The notes beneath the pieces were generated by a model. That model did not search any database and was not told the DNA's origin. It worked only from the letters and a program-made list of their open reading frames with translations. DNA of 64,000 nucleotides from Oscillatoriales cyanobacterium (lineage in GTDB: Bacteria; Cyanobacteriota; Cyanobacteriia; Cyanobacteriales; Microcoleaceae), in the NCBI GenBank assembly GCA_004292955.1, contig RDXX01000019.1, forward strand, positions 1 to 64,000, read 5' to 3'. Position 1 is the stretch's first letter. Each line of letters starts with the position of its first letter. Both the position numbers and the translations under genes were made by a program. Positions 1 to 9,685 of the stretch are shown here, in pieces.

Positions 1-161
1 TGCCAAAAAGAATGACCACTTTTGAGGTGCCAAGGTTTTCTTTTGTATGCTGAGTCCACGTTTGTCCAATTAATTGGCGATTAGAGGCGTAGCGATCGCA
101 ACATCAAAGCGTCAAACCCCAGCCCGATCGTTTTGATAGAAACCTATAGGAGAAAAAAAGA

Positions 162-1028
162 GTGAAACTCGCAGTTTACGGAAAAGGTGGAATTGGCAAA
201 TCGACAACAAGCTGCAACATCTCCGTTGCCCTAGCCAAACGCGGCAAGAAAGTTTTGCAAATCGGTTGCGATCCAAAGCACGACAGCACATTTACCCTCA
301 CGGGCTTCTTGATCCCCACAATTATTGACACCCTTCAGGAAAAGGACTATCACTACGAAGACGTTTGGCCCGAAGATGTCATCTACAAAGGCTACGGCGG
401 CGTTGACTGCGTAGAAGCAGGCGGCCCGCCCGCAGGAGCTGGTTGCGGCGGCTACGTAGTCGGAGAGACCGTTAAACTGCTCAAAGAACTCAACGCCTTT
501 GAGGAATACGACATCATCCTGTTCGACGTACTCGGCGACGTAGTGTGCGGCGGTTTTGCTGCCCCATTGAACTACGCCGACTACTGCATGATTGTGACCG
601 ACAACGGATTCGACGCATTATTTGCAGCCAACCGCATCGCCGCCTCAGTTCGCGAAAAAGCCCGCACTCACCCGTTGCGCCTCGCCGGTCTAATTGGCAA
701 CCGCACCTCCAAGCGCGATTTGATCGACAAGTACATCGACACTGTACCCATGCCAGTGCTCGAAGTCCTGCCGCTAATTGAAGACATCCGCGTTTCTCGC
801 GTCAAAGGCAAGACTTTGTTTGAGATGGCCGAGAGCGATCCCTCCCTCAACTACGTCTGCGATTACTACCTCAACATCGCCGACCAAATTTTGGCAATGC
901 CCGAAGGAGTAGTGCCCAACGACACGCCCGATCGCGAATTATTCTCCTTGTTGTCAGATTTTTATCTAAATCCTGTGCAACCAGTGGTCAAGAAGGAGGA
1001 AGATGAGCTAGACCTGATGATGGTTTAA
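162..1028 (+). CDS. chlL: Light-independent protochlorophyllide reductase iron protein ChlL
   Basis: ChlL is the NifH-like homodimeric ATPase that passes electrons from ferredoxin to the ChlN-ChlB component, reducing protochlorophyllide to chlorophyllide without light. The 288 residues are the normal family length. A P-loop GKGGIGKS lies at residues 7-14, and the two conserved cysteines that hold the inter-subunit 4Fe-4S cluster are visible as C95 (AGCGGY) and C129 (DVVCGG). The start is GTG, supported by an AGGAGA ribosome binding site about 9 bases upstream. It is followed on the same strand by a repeat-rich acidic gene after 34 bases and then chlN, so co-transcription is plausible. Identification is secure. 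Confidence 0.98.
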   Translation: MKLAVYGKGGIGKSTTSCNISVALAKRGKKVLQIGCDPKHDSTFTLTGFLIPTIIDTLQEKDYHYEDVWPEDVIYKGYGGVDCVEAGGPPAGAGCGGYVVGETVKLLKELNAFEEYDIILFDVLGDVVCGGFAAPLNYADYCMIVTDNGFDALFAANRIAASVREKARTHPLRLAGLIGNRTSKRDLIDKYIDTVPMPVLEVLPLIEDIRVSRVKGKTLFEMAESDPSLNYVCDYYLNIADQILAMPEGVVPNDTPDRELFSLLSDFYLNPVQPVVKKEEDELDLMMV

Positions 1029-1062
1029 TAGGTCTAGCGATCAGGATGAGGATAAAGAGGTT

Positions 1063-2505
1063 ATGGCTTTTTTTGATACTTTTTCAGTTGCTCTCAAACA
1101 GAAGTGGTTGGACTACTACCAGGCAAATCGGACTTGGCTGCTCCTGCACATGACGGCTGACAACACGGTCGCCACACCCGACGGCGGGAAAAGGCCTGTT
1201 TCTTACCTCATCCTGGGAATTGCGGCTGCCCTGGAGCCGGAACTCCAGCAATTAATGCTGCCCTTCTCAAAACTCAAGCCGGATGCAGACAGCCTGATCG
1301 AAGTCTTGGGTCTAAATTTTGACCCGGATCTAGCACTGGGTATGCCTTCAAGTACCGTGCCACAGGTAGCCGGTCAACCTCCAACTGCAACTGCTGCACC
1401 CGCAGCCGCTCCAACTGCAACTGCTGCACCCGCAGCCACTCCAACTGCAACTGCTGCACCCGCAGCCGCTCCAACTGCAACTGCTGCACCCGCAGCCGCT
1501 CCAACTGCAACTGCTGCACCCGCAGCCGCTCCAACTGCTGATGCCAAATCTAATAAATTAGGCGGTGCGGCGTTAACAGCAGCCGGAGTAGTCGCCGGAG
1601 TCGCCGGAGTCGCTGGTCTGGCTGCTGCTGTTAACGCACTGAGACCGGATGAGGAAGAAGCAGTCTCTGACTTCGACATGGACGAGGACGAAGCAGAATC
1701 TATCTCCGACTTCGACATGGACGAGGACGAGGCAGAATCTATCTCTGACTTCGACATGGACGAGGATGAGGAAGAATCTGTCTCCGACTTCGACATGGAC
1801 GAGGATGAGGAAGAAGAAGCCTCGGCTTTGGACGGTCTCGCTCTCGGGGACGATGAGGAAGACTCCATATCAGACTTTGATATGAGCGAGGATGAGGAAG
1901 ACGGCATATCTGGCTTCGATATGGGCGAGGATGAGGAAGACGCCATATCAGACTTCGATATGGGCGATGACGAGGAAGATGAAGCCTCAGCTTTGGGCGG
2001 TCTCGACCTCGACGATGAGGAAGATGAAGCCTCAGCTTTGGGCGGTCTCGACCTCGATGATGAGGAAGATGAAGCCTCAGCTTTGGGCGGTCTCGACCTC
2101 GACGATGAGGAAGATGAAGGCTCGGCTTTGGGCGGTCTCGACCTCGATGACGAGGAAGATGAAGCCTCAGAATTTGGGACTTTGACCTCTGGGGATCTCG
2201 AAGCGGGGATATCCGATCCGTTTGGGGAAGAAGATGCAGAGTTTGTCGCCGAAGCAATACCCGATCCGTTTGGGGCTACGACCTCAGATGACCTAGATAT
2301 GGATCTGGGCGACTTGGACGAAGATGGTCTTGACGATTTCTCTGTATCTGATGACGATGACCTCGACGAACTCGGACTAGACGATTTGGGGGAAGCAACT
2401 ACCGGAGATCCTGATGAAGATGATTTAGATGCTCTAGGTCTCGGTGATTTGGATTCTGATGATGAGGATGAAGAGATTTCGGGCTTTTTGTCGGATTTTA
2501 AGTAA
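1063..2505 (+). CDS. Repeat-rich acidic protein between chlL and chlN (DUF5331-like N-terminus)
   Basis: Function unknown. The first ~95 residues form a compact domain (FFDTFSVALKQKWLDYY at the start) that I associate with DUF5331, a cyanobacterial family I recall beside chlL/chlN; this assignment is from memory. Residues ~105-160 are five 10-residue Pro/Thr/Ala units encoded by 30-bp DNA repeats. Residues ~166-192 are a hydrophobic Gly/Ala/Val stretch that could be a membrane segment. The remaining ~280 residues are extremely acidic, with SDFDMDEDE-type units followed by ASALGGLDLDDEEDE units of 15 residues (45-bp DNA repeats). No ATG nearer the domain competes with the chosen one. Its place inside the chl operon suggests a role linked to dark chlorophyll synthesis, but nothing catalytic is visible. 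Confidence 0.9.
   Translation: MAFFDTFSVALKQKWLDYYQANRTWLLLHMTADNTVATPDGGKRPVSYLILGIAAALEPELQQLMLPFSKLKPDADSLIEVLGLNFDPDLALGMPSSTVPQVAGQPPTATAAPAAAPTATAAPAATPTATAAPAAAPTATAAPAAAPTATAAPAAAPTADAKSNKLGGAALTAAGVVAGVAGVAGLAAAVNALRPDEEEAVSDFDMDEDEAESISDFDMDEDEAESISDFDMDEDEEESVSDFDMDEDEEEEASALDGLALGDDEEDSISDFDMSEDEEDGISGFDMGEDEEDAISDFDMGDDEEDEASALGGLDLDDEEDEASALGGLDLDDEEDEASALGGLDLDDEEDEGSALGGLDLDDEEDEASEFGTLTSGDLEAGISDPFGEEDAEFVAEAIPDPFGATTSDDLDMDLGDLDEDGLDDFSVSDDDDLDELGLDDLGEATTGDPDEDDLDALGLGDLDSDDEDEEISGFLSDFK
1381..1530 (+). repeat. Five 30-bp coding minisatellite units
   Basis: Five consecutive 30-base units beginning CCAACTGCAACTGCTG are identical except for one G-to-A change in the second unit. 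They encode a PTATAAPAAA-type linker inside the gene between chlL and chlN. Near identity at the DNA level implies recent copy-number change. Confidence 0.95.
1975..2170 (+). repeat. 45-bp coding repeats, about four units
   Basis: Tandem 45-base units encode DEASALGGLDLDDEE. They differ only at a few third positions and one Ala-to-Gly change. They lie in the acidic C-terminal half of the same gene and follow an older, more diverged 33-39 base series (1650-1975) encoding SDFDM-type units. Confidence 0.85.
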
Positions 2506-4310
<1,805 letters not shown>

Positions 4311-4330
4311 TAGTTTTTAGCCTTGAATAA

Positions 4331-4366
4331 AACCCCCGGTTTCTCCAAGAAGCCGGGGTTTTTATT
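4331..4366 (+). terminator. Rho-independent terminator after chlN
   Basis: A GC-rich stem (AACCCCCGGTTTCT pairing with AGAAGCCGGGGTT, one bulged base) is followed directly by a T tract, 20 bases after the chlN stop codon. Confidence 0.8.
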
Positions 4367-4393
4367 AAAATATTACTGAGATTTTCAGATTAA

Positions 4394-4726
4394 ATGAGTG
4401 GTATTAACCGTGAACTAACTATAGACAATAGACACATTGCCAAGCATCTCCCAGATACACTACAAATGCAAAGGTTATTGCAGCGAGGGGGATCTGCTCA
4501 TGTATTTAACAATGAAGCTACAATGATTAGAGTGGCACAAGCCATAATAGAAAATGGGGAATTCACAGGCATTATTCGCAATCACGAACGATATGGACTC
4601 TACTTTGCCAGCCCAATTGGTTATAGAATTGAGAGTGATGGCAGCCAAATTCCTTTACATTACGGTGAAATTAAAGTGATAGGAGATAAATATCATGTCA
4701 TCCCCCGTACCCAACCTAGCAAATAA
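4394..4726 (+). CDS. Small protein of unknown function (possibly DUF6972-like)
   Basis: 110 residues with no signal peptide or membrane segment. Distinctive stretches are RGGSAHVFNN, RNHERYGLYF and the C-terminal YHVIPRTQPS. From memory this resembles a cyanobacterial family (DUF6972) found as a stand-alone protein or as the tail of larger proteins; the biochemical role is not known to me. The compact basic-aromatic C-terminal half is the sort of fold seen in small nucleases or polymorphic toxin tails, but no catalytic set can be assigned. It overlaps the next gene by 32 bases, so the two are probably translated together. Confidence 0.7.
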   Translation: MSGINRELTIDNRHIAKHLPDTLQMQRLLQRGGSAHVFNNEATMIRVAQAIIENGEFTGIIRNHERYGLYFASPIGYRIESDGSQIPLHYGEIKVIGDKYHVIPRTQPSK

Positions 4727-4943
4727 CTGGCAGTTTACAGAAATATGGGTTGACCCTACCTCTGTCCCTCCTTATGTTTTGATGTTGCTCGGTGATGATA
4801 AAAATAATTTTTGCATTTTCGACCCGACTGAAGACTATAAGATTGTTTTTGCTTGTTCTAGCTATGAGGAAGCAAGGCTTTGGCTGCTTGAAGATGAATA
4901 TGAGCGGGTTGAAGGGCGGCTCAATGTTGAGCAAGTGGCTTAA
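4695..4943 (+). CDS. Small acidic partner protein overlapping the preceding gene
   Basis: 82 residues, acidic, no recognised family. The ATG lies inside the preceding gene in another frame (32-base overlap), a layout typical of two-gene modules whose products bind each other. The sequence is rich in aromatic and acidic residues (FDPTEDYKIVF, WLLEDEYERVEG), resembling small binding or immunity proteins, but that is inference from layout only. A HicB-type gene starts 10 bases after the stop. Confidence 0.65.
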   Translation: MSSPVPNLANNWQFTEIWVDPTSVPPYVLMLLGDDKNNFCIFDPTEDYKIVFACSSYEEARLWLLEDEYERVEGRLNVEQVA

Positions 4944-4953
4944 GTTATTGATG

Positions 4954-5328
4954 ATGAAAGTCAATTTTAAATCTCTAGATTATTACTTGAGCCTGAAATA
5001 TCCTATCAGTTTTTATCCAGAATCTGAAGGTTATACAGTGATAATCAAAGACCTTCCTGGTTGTATGTCTCAGGGTGAAACTTTATCGGAAGCGAGGGAG
5101 AATATTCAGGAAGCTAGGGAACTGTGGATAGAGACTGCTTATGAGTGCGGCGATGAGATTCCTTTACCTACTGCTGATGTTTAGTATAGCGGAAATTTAT
5201 CATTGCAAATTCCAAAATCTCTACACAGGAATTTAGCAGATCGTGCTGAGAGGGAGGGAATGAGTATTGAACAACATATTTTAGCTGTGTTGAGCACTGT
5301 TAATATGTGCTTTAAAAATAGAATTTAG
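4954..5328 (+). pseudogene. HicB-family antitoxin gene interrupted by an in-frame amber codon
   Basis: The first part encodes a classic HicB fold (YPISFYPESEGYTVIIKDLP followed by GCMSQGETLSEARENI). HicB proteins normally continue into a DNA-binding helix-turn-helix or ribbon-helix-helix tail. Here TAG occurs at 5182-5184, but the same frame stays open for 47 further codons and encodes the expected tail (LSLQIPKSLHRNLADRAERE, then GMSIEQHI). The simplest reading is one nonsense mutation in a once-complete antitoxin of about 124 residues. No HicA toxin is present on either side. The last 48 bases overlap the end of the convergent STAND gene. ATG 4951 and ATG 4954 are equally good starts. Confidence 0.8.
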
Positions 5329-6666
5329 CTGAAATTTTGCTGGCTCTTTTCTGGGAACTTTTTCTACTAAACCGCGTCTGGTTAAAGATTGTATAATGTG
5401 CATAAATTTAGCTTGAGATACTTCCATATTAGCAGGTTTTTGGGAAATATCTATCGGTTCATCTTGATTGGCTAACCAGTTTATCACATTTTTTTCTAAT
5501 TCTGATAACCGCTCTAACTGCGATTTTAAATTGGTTTCTATGTCACCTAAAAACAACTCATTTTCATCTGTTAGAAAAAGGGAAACGCTCCCGTTCAATA
5601 ATTCTATAATTATTGAACAAATAATATTTAGCCAAGCCGGATGACTTTGATATAGTGTTATTAATTCATCCCATTTTTCCTCATTTTGTAAATCTTTTTG
5701 TCTCAAGATTTCTTTTGCTTCTTCTCCTAATCCTTGAAGTTGTAATACTCTTGTGTATTTGTTTTCTTTTTCTAAAGTCTCTATTTCTCCAGGTTTTTCC
5801 CAACTAATTAAAATTAAGCAACTCTCATGAGATAAGGTAGCAATTTGCTGAAAAAATTTACAATAATCTTTATAGTCTGTTAAATACTGACCCGCTAAGT
5901 TACCAGTTTTAAAAATATTATGCACGTCATCAAGGATTACTAAACAACGAGATGAGCGAAAATAATTTATTATGTCTGGTAATGGATTTGCGTGGGATTG
6001 AGAAAAAAACTGTTTAAGTTCATCTTTAAGGTCGATCAGTTTAGGCAAATGCTCAAGACTGCGATAAATAATATAATCAAATGGTGTGTTAACTTCTGAG
6101 ATTAATTTCAGAGTTAAAGCTGTTTTTCCGATACCACTCAATCCATAAATTGTAATTAATCTAGTCTTATCTTTTAAAATCCATTCTTTAAGAGTATAAA
6201 CTTCTGAATTACGCCCGTAATTATAGTTTAATTCTGGTGCTGTTGTTAGATCGATGATTGGGAGTTGATTTTGGACTTGGGAAGAGGGCGATCGCTTTTC
6301 TATATCCTCTAAAGATTGAGGATTTTCTCTACAAATATTAACATGATTTTTATTAATGTTATGATTACTAATAATCAACGAAGAATTACCAAAACTGTAG
6401 ATAGTAGAACCAGCTTTATTTTCTAAAATAGAACGAACATTCTTTTGTTCAATCTCTTCTGAAAAAACATCGGAGAGAAGTTTCCATAATTTTGCTCCCT
6501 CTCTTTTAACATGATCGTAACTATAACCATTATTTCCCGCAATTTTATGAAAATTTTGACGTTGTAAAACACTTTCTAATATAGATTTGTGCAAAGAATC
6601 AAGATGTTGCCCTGTTTTATCGAATACCTGTTCATCAGTCCATTTTGACAATTCTTTAACGTCCAT
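5281..6666 (-). CDS. Short STAND-type NTPase (vMAP-like N-terminus plus NB-ARC)
   Basis: 461 residues. Residues 1-80 resemble the helical N-terminal domain of cyanobacterial vMAP/NB-ARC proteins (LESVLQRQNFHKIAGNNGYS, then DHVKREGAKLWKLLSD). The NB-ARC-like NTPase follows from about residue 145 with Walker A GLSGIGKTAL and Walker B CLVILDDVH. A winged-helix-like segment closes the protein (LSELEKNVINWLA to LVEKVPR). The long WD40 or TPR sensor array that usually follows in this family is absent. Proteins of this class act as signalling or defence switches; the role here is inference. AT-rich codon use and neighbouring broken or accessory genes suggest transferred DNA. Confidence 0.85.
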   Translation of the reverse strand: MDVKELSKWTDEQVFDKTGQHLDSLHKSILESVLQRQNFHKIAGNNGYSYDHVKREGAKLWKLLSDVFSEEIEQKNVRSILENKAGSTIYSFGNSSLIISNHNINKNHVNICRENPQSLEDIEKRSPSSQVQNQLPIIDLTTAPELNYNYGRNSEVYTLKEWILKDKTRLITIYGLSGIGKTALTLKLISEVNTPFDYIIYRSLEHLPKLIDLKDELKQFFSQSHANPLPDIINYFRSSRCLVILDDVHNIFKTGNLAGQYLTDYKDYCKFFQQIATLSHESCLILISWEKPGEIETLEKENKYTRVLQLQGLGEEAKEILRQKDLQNEEKWDELITLYQSHPAWLNIICSIIIELLNGSVSLFLTDENELFLGDIETNLKSQLERLSELEKNVINWLANQDEPIDISQKPANMEVSQAKFMHIIQSLTRRGLVEKVPRKEPAKFQLNSIFKAHINSAQHS

Positions 6667-6880
6667 ATATTTTTAACCTCACTCAATCTTTTTAGTTTAG
6701 CCACCAAAACCCACTTTTTGCCACGAAAAGTTAAGTTGTGTAAAATGTCACTAAAGATTAGCACCCAATGACACTATATCACACCAAGTCCCTATATCAA
6801 TTTTCCTACTAAATGCCACTCCAGTCTAAAAATTAGAAAGTACAATTTTAAATGTTAATTATTTTTCAAAAATAAATCAC

Positions 6881-7132
6881 ATGAAAACACAAACCTTGAA
6901 TAGACCTGCAAGTTCAGTGCCTTTCACTCTAAGTTTTGTAGAGAGACTCGACCCAGCATTGTACGATCAAGCGATTCAGGATTCAGAAGTCCTAAAACAA
7001 TCCTATGATCCGAAAACTCAAACATCGAATATTCCTGTTTCTGCTAATGATGGTACTTCCTTGACATATCGTGATACTCTTAGCGGTTTTCTTAATGCTT
7101 CTACAGATGATGCGGAACAATCTGATACTTAA
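6881..7132 (+). CDS. Putative graspetide (ATP-grasp RiPP) precursor peptide
   Basis: 83 residues, hydrophilic, no transmembrane segment. The leader contains VPFTLSFVERL (13-23), which recalls the PFFARFLE recognition helix of microviridin-type precursors, followed by a YDPKTQ motif (42-47). The C-terminal ~25 residues are rich in Thr/Ser and Asp/Glu (TYRDTLSGFLNASTDDAEQ), the residue types joined by ATP-grasp ligases as ester or amide macrocycles. It lacks the TxKxPSD core of true microviridins and has no Lys in the C-terminal part, so ester (lactone) rings are more likely than lactams. A gene for a matching ligase lies 203 bases downstream on the same strand. Confidence 0.7.
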   Translation: MKTQTLNRPASSVPFTLSFVERLDPALYDQAIQDSEVLKQSYDPKTQTSNIPVSANDGTSLTYRDTLSGFLNASTDDAEQSDT

Positions 7133-7192
7133 AGCAGACAGTGGCATTAGTTGAAAACCACGGGCTTTCTGTATCAAACAACATTGATTATA

Positions 7193-7227
7193 CGGTACGG
7201 TAGGGTGCGAAGCATTCTATCGTACCG
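7193..7227 (+). repeat. 16-bp RNA hairpin between RiPP precursor and ligase genes
   Basis: Arms 7193-7208 and 7212-7227 pair over 16 positions around a GAA loop. The three non-Watson-Crick positions are all G-U pairs on the plus-strand transcript, and the apex GCGAAGC is an exceptionally stable mini-hairpin. There is no T tract after it, so a processing or attenuation element, or an interspersed palindromic repeat, is more likely than a full terminator. Confidence 0.75.
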
Positions 7228-7335
7228 CTTTAAGCTGTTAGCTATCGTAAGTAGTAAAATCCTGATTTGGATACCGCAGAAAGATCAATCAACCAACATA
7301 TCTGATTACCCCAAAACGAGATTACAAATTAAAAT

Positions 7336-8307
7336 ATGATATTAATTTTTACGAACAAGCAGGATACACACACTGATGAAGTTATCAGAAAACTACATAA
7401 AAAAGGTATTGAAGTTTTTAGGTTGAATTCAGAAGATTTGCTTCGGAAATATCAGGTAAATCTTTACATTGATGAAAATGGTTTATGGAATGGAGAGATT
7501 ACTGACGAACTTGGTAGAATATTAAATTTAGCCAAACTAAAAGTAGCATGGTTGAGAAAACCTGACTTTGATTTTTTTGGGAAAATTGATCAATCTACAG
7601 AACAACAGTTTATAGCTTCAGAAACAAAAGCTTTTATCAATATACTATATTCTATACCCAGCATAAGATGGATAAACGATCCATTTATCGCCAATAAAGC
7701 GAAAGTAAAATTTCAACAACTTTTACTGGCTAATAAATACGGGGTCAAAATCCCTAAAACACTGATAACCACCCAGCCAGAAACAGCCAAAGAGTTTTTC
7801 ATAGAGTGCGGAGAAGAGGTTTTAGTTAAAACCATTTATACTGGAAATGTGACGATCGATGGGCTCAATCAAGGAATAGCGTCAAGAAAGATTGGCAAAG
7901 ATGATTTTTATAAATTCTATAAAAACATTTCTTTATCACCTACTCAATTGCAAGAATATATCGAAAAAGCTTTTGAATTAAGGATTACAATTATTGGTAA
8001 AAAGGTATTTGCCGTTAAAATTGATTCACAAGCCCATGAAGAGACCAAAATTGATTGGCGACTCCATACTCAAATTAATCCACATTCTATCTTTGAACTA
8101 CCGGCAAAAATAGAAAAATTCTGCATCGATTTTTTGGAGGAGCAAAAACTATTATATGGGGCGATGGATTTTATTGTGACTCCCAACAATGAATATGTGT
8201 TTTTAGAAAATAATCCTTTTGGTCAATACCTTTGGCTAGAAATAGAAACAAAAATACCATTGACGGAAGAGATTTGTAATTTATTAATAAACTATCTTGA
8301 TGCTTGA
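7336..8307 (+). CDS. ATP-grasp ribosomal peptide maturase (MvdC/MvdD-like)
   Basis: 323 residues, the usual length of RiPP-type ATP-grasp ligases. These enzymes activate side-chain carboxylates of a precursor peptide as acyl phosphates and form macrocyclic esters or amides with Thr, Ser or Lys. Diagnostic stretches are KVAWLRKPDF near residue 75, the central WINDPFIANKAKVKFQQLL and KIPKTLITTQPETA, DWRLH near 245, and the metal- and ATP-binding C-terminus MDFIVTPN with ENNPFGQYLWLE. No transporter or acetyltransferase gene follows, so export and trimming would have to come from elsewhere. Codon use is AT-rich, as in the neighbouring STAND gene. Confidence 0.9.
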   Translation: MILIFTNKQDTHTDEVIRKLHKKGIEVFRLNSEDLLRKYQVNLYIDENGLWNGEITDELGRILNLAKLKVAWLRKPDFDFFGKIDQSTEQQFIASETKAFINILYSIPSIRWINDPFIANKAKVKFQQLLLANKYGVKIPKTLITTQPETAKEFFIECGEEVLVKTIYTGNVTIDGLNQGIASRKIGKDDFYKFYKNISLSPTQLQEYIEKAFELRITIIGKKVFAVKIDSQAHEETKIDWRLHTQINPHSIFELPAKIEKFCIDFLEEQKLLYGAMDFIVTPNNEYVFLENNPFGQYLWLEIETKIPLTEEICNLLINYLDA

Positions 8308-8482
8308 TTACTGTTTTTTGGGCTTCGCCCTTCCAGTGCAGGGTAAGAGCATCTCAATCATGCTCGATCGCCCTTTCCCCCAACCTTTGCAGAATCCCAG
8401 CCTACACGCCCGCAACACGATCGCCCAAAACGCCGCCTATAATCAAAACTAGCCCCAAAATCTCATCAATTGACGAACCGCC

Positions 8483-9541
8483 ATGAGTCGAGACAGCGAA
8501 AAAATCAGCTATTCAGAGAAAACAGAACGTCTCAAAGTCATCACCCAGTTTATCAAAACCGTGACGCCGATGATTTGGACAGTTGTAATTATAGTAGTCA
8601 TCATTCCCCTACTAGGCAACTTTCTCATCTCCCAGTCGCTAACAAATACGGCAACCACAACCGTTGTAGTCTCACCGCCCCACGACTTCAGCAAAGTCAA
8701 CCAAGACATTAAAAACGCCATCCAAAAAGCCAATACAACAGCCGAGGCTTTCGCATCAAAAGAATTGGACAAATGGGAAACCGAAGTAATAGCACGAGTA
8801 GACAACAGCTTCCTCGATTGGTACTTCGATTACTTCAACCAAAAAAAGATGGAGTTTACAGTACCTTTCAACTTCGTCAAATCCGCCGTACTCAACCGAT
8901 TTGACATGACAGCAGCATCTCGCGCTGTTTCCGAAAAATTAACAGAAGACTTCCAAAGAGAATTTGCTAACCGCGTGCTGGTTCCCAAAAATGCTCAATT
9001 GAAATTTCAATTAATCACTCAAGATACTGCTAACTTGTACATAGCCGAAGTCAGCAAAAATGTCAAAGTAGTTCAAAACAACTATAACATCCCACAAGTA
9101 CAGTGGGACAAATATCTGAACGACATTGCCACCACAATTAGCGACAAAGGAAACGTCTCAAATTTATCATTAAAAGTATTAGTTGGCGGCAGCGGTTACT
9201 TAATTGCTAAACCATTAATATTGGGAGTAGCAACCAAAGTCGGCAGCAAAGTTACAGCAAAAGTTGCCAGCAAAGCCGCCGCCAAAATAGCAACAAAAAC
9301 AGGCGGTACAGTTGCAAGTCAGCTAGGAGTAGGTTTAATCGACCCGATTGTCGGTGTCGGGATTATCATGTGGGATTTGTGGGATTACAATCATACAGTC
9401 ACAATAGAAAGACCAATTTTGCGCGAACACCTTGTAAGTTACTTGAAAGATGTCAAAAAATCCCTGTTAACCAATCCTGAAACTGGAATTATGGCAGCGA
9501 TTTATCAATTAGAAAGTGGCATTTTAAAGTCACTTTCCTAG
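8483..9541 (+). CDS. Membrane-anchored protein of unknown function
   Basis: 352 residues, not recognised. A single strong transmembrane segment lies at about residues 29-51 (WTVVIIVVIIPLLGNFLI) after a short charged N-terminus. A long mainly helical, hydrophilic region follows (55-230). Residues 231-300 are rich in Gly, Ala and Lys with an amphipathic AKVASKAAAKIATK stretch and a hydrophobic GLIDPIVGVGIIMWDLW segment that could re-enter the membrane. It stands alone between the RiPP locus and a convergent acyltransferase-like gene. Confidence 0.8.
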   Translation: MSRDSEKISYSEKTERLKVITQFIKTVTPMIWTVVIIVVIIPLLGNFLISQSLTNTATTTVVVSPPHDFSKVNQDIKNAIQKANTTAEAFASKELDKWETEVIARVDNSFLDWYFDYFNQKKMEFTVPFNFVKSAVLNRFDMTAASRAVSEKLTEDFQREFANRVLVPKNAQLKFQLITQDTANLYIAEVSKNVKVVQNNYNIPQVQWDKYLNDIATTISDKGNVSNLSLKVLVGGSGYLIAKPLILGVATKVGSKVTAKVASKAAAKIATKTGGTVASQLGVGLIDPIVGVGIIMWDLWDYNHTVTIERPILREHLVSYLKDVKKSLLTNPETGIMAAIYQLESGILKSLS

Positions 9542-9685
9542 AAGTTACGCATGGGAGACCAAAAACCAGGTTTATGAACCCCGTGCGTAAGTCACGATCC
9601 ATTCTCTCCCTCTGCGTCCTCTGTGTTCTCTGCGGTTAAATCATTCCGCTACAATAGCTGAAGATAAACTCGCCCTTTAATTAAC

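Noticed and set aside
1381-1530. Possible CRISPR array (regular 30-bp repeats)
   Set aside because: Units are directly contiguous with no spacers and lie inside an open reading frame.
1374-1946. Long antisense frame of Ser/Ala-rich repeats opposite the chlL-chlN intervening gene
   Set aside because: It is the mirror of low-complexity coding repeats; no ribosome binding site or domain, and the plus-strand protein explains the repeats.
6881-7132. Classical microviridin precursor
   Set aside because: The TxKxPSD core is missing and the tail contains no lysine, so only the broader graspetide class is supported.
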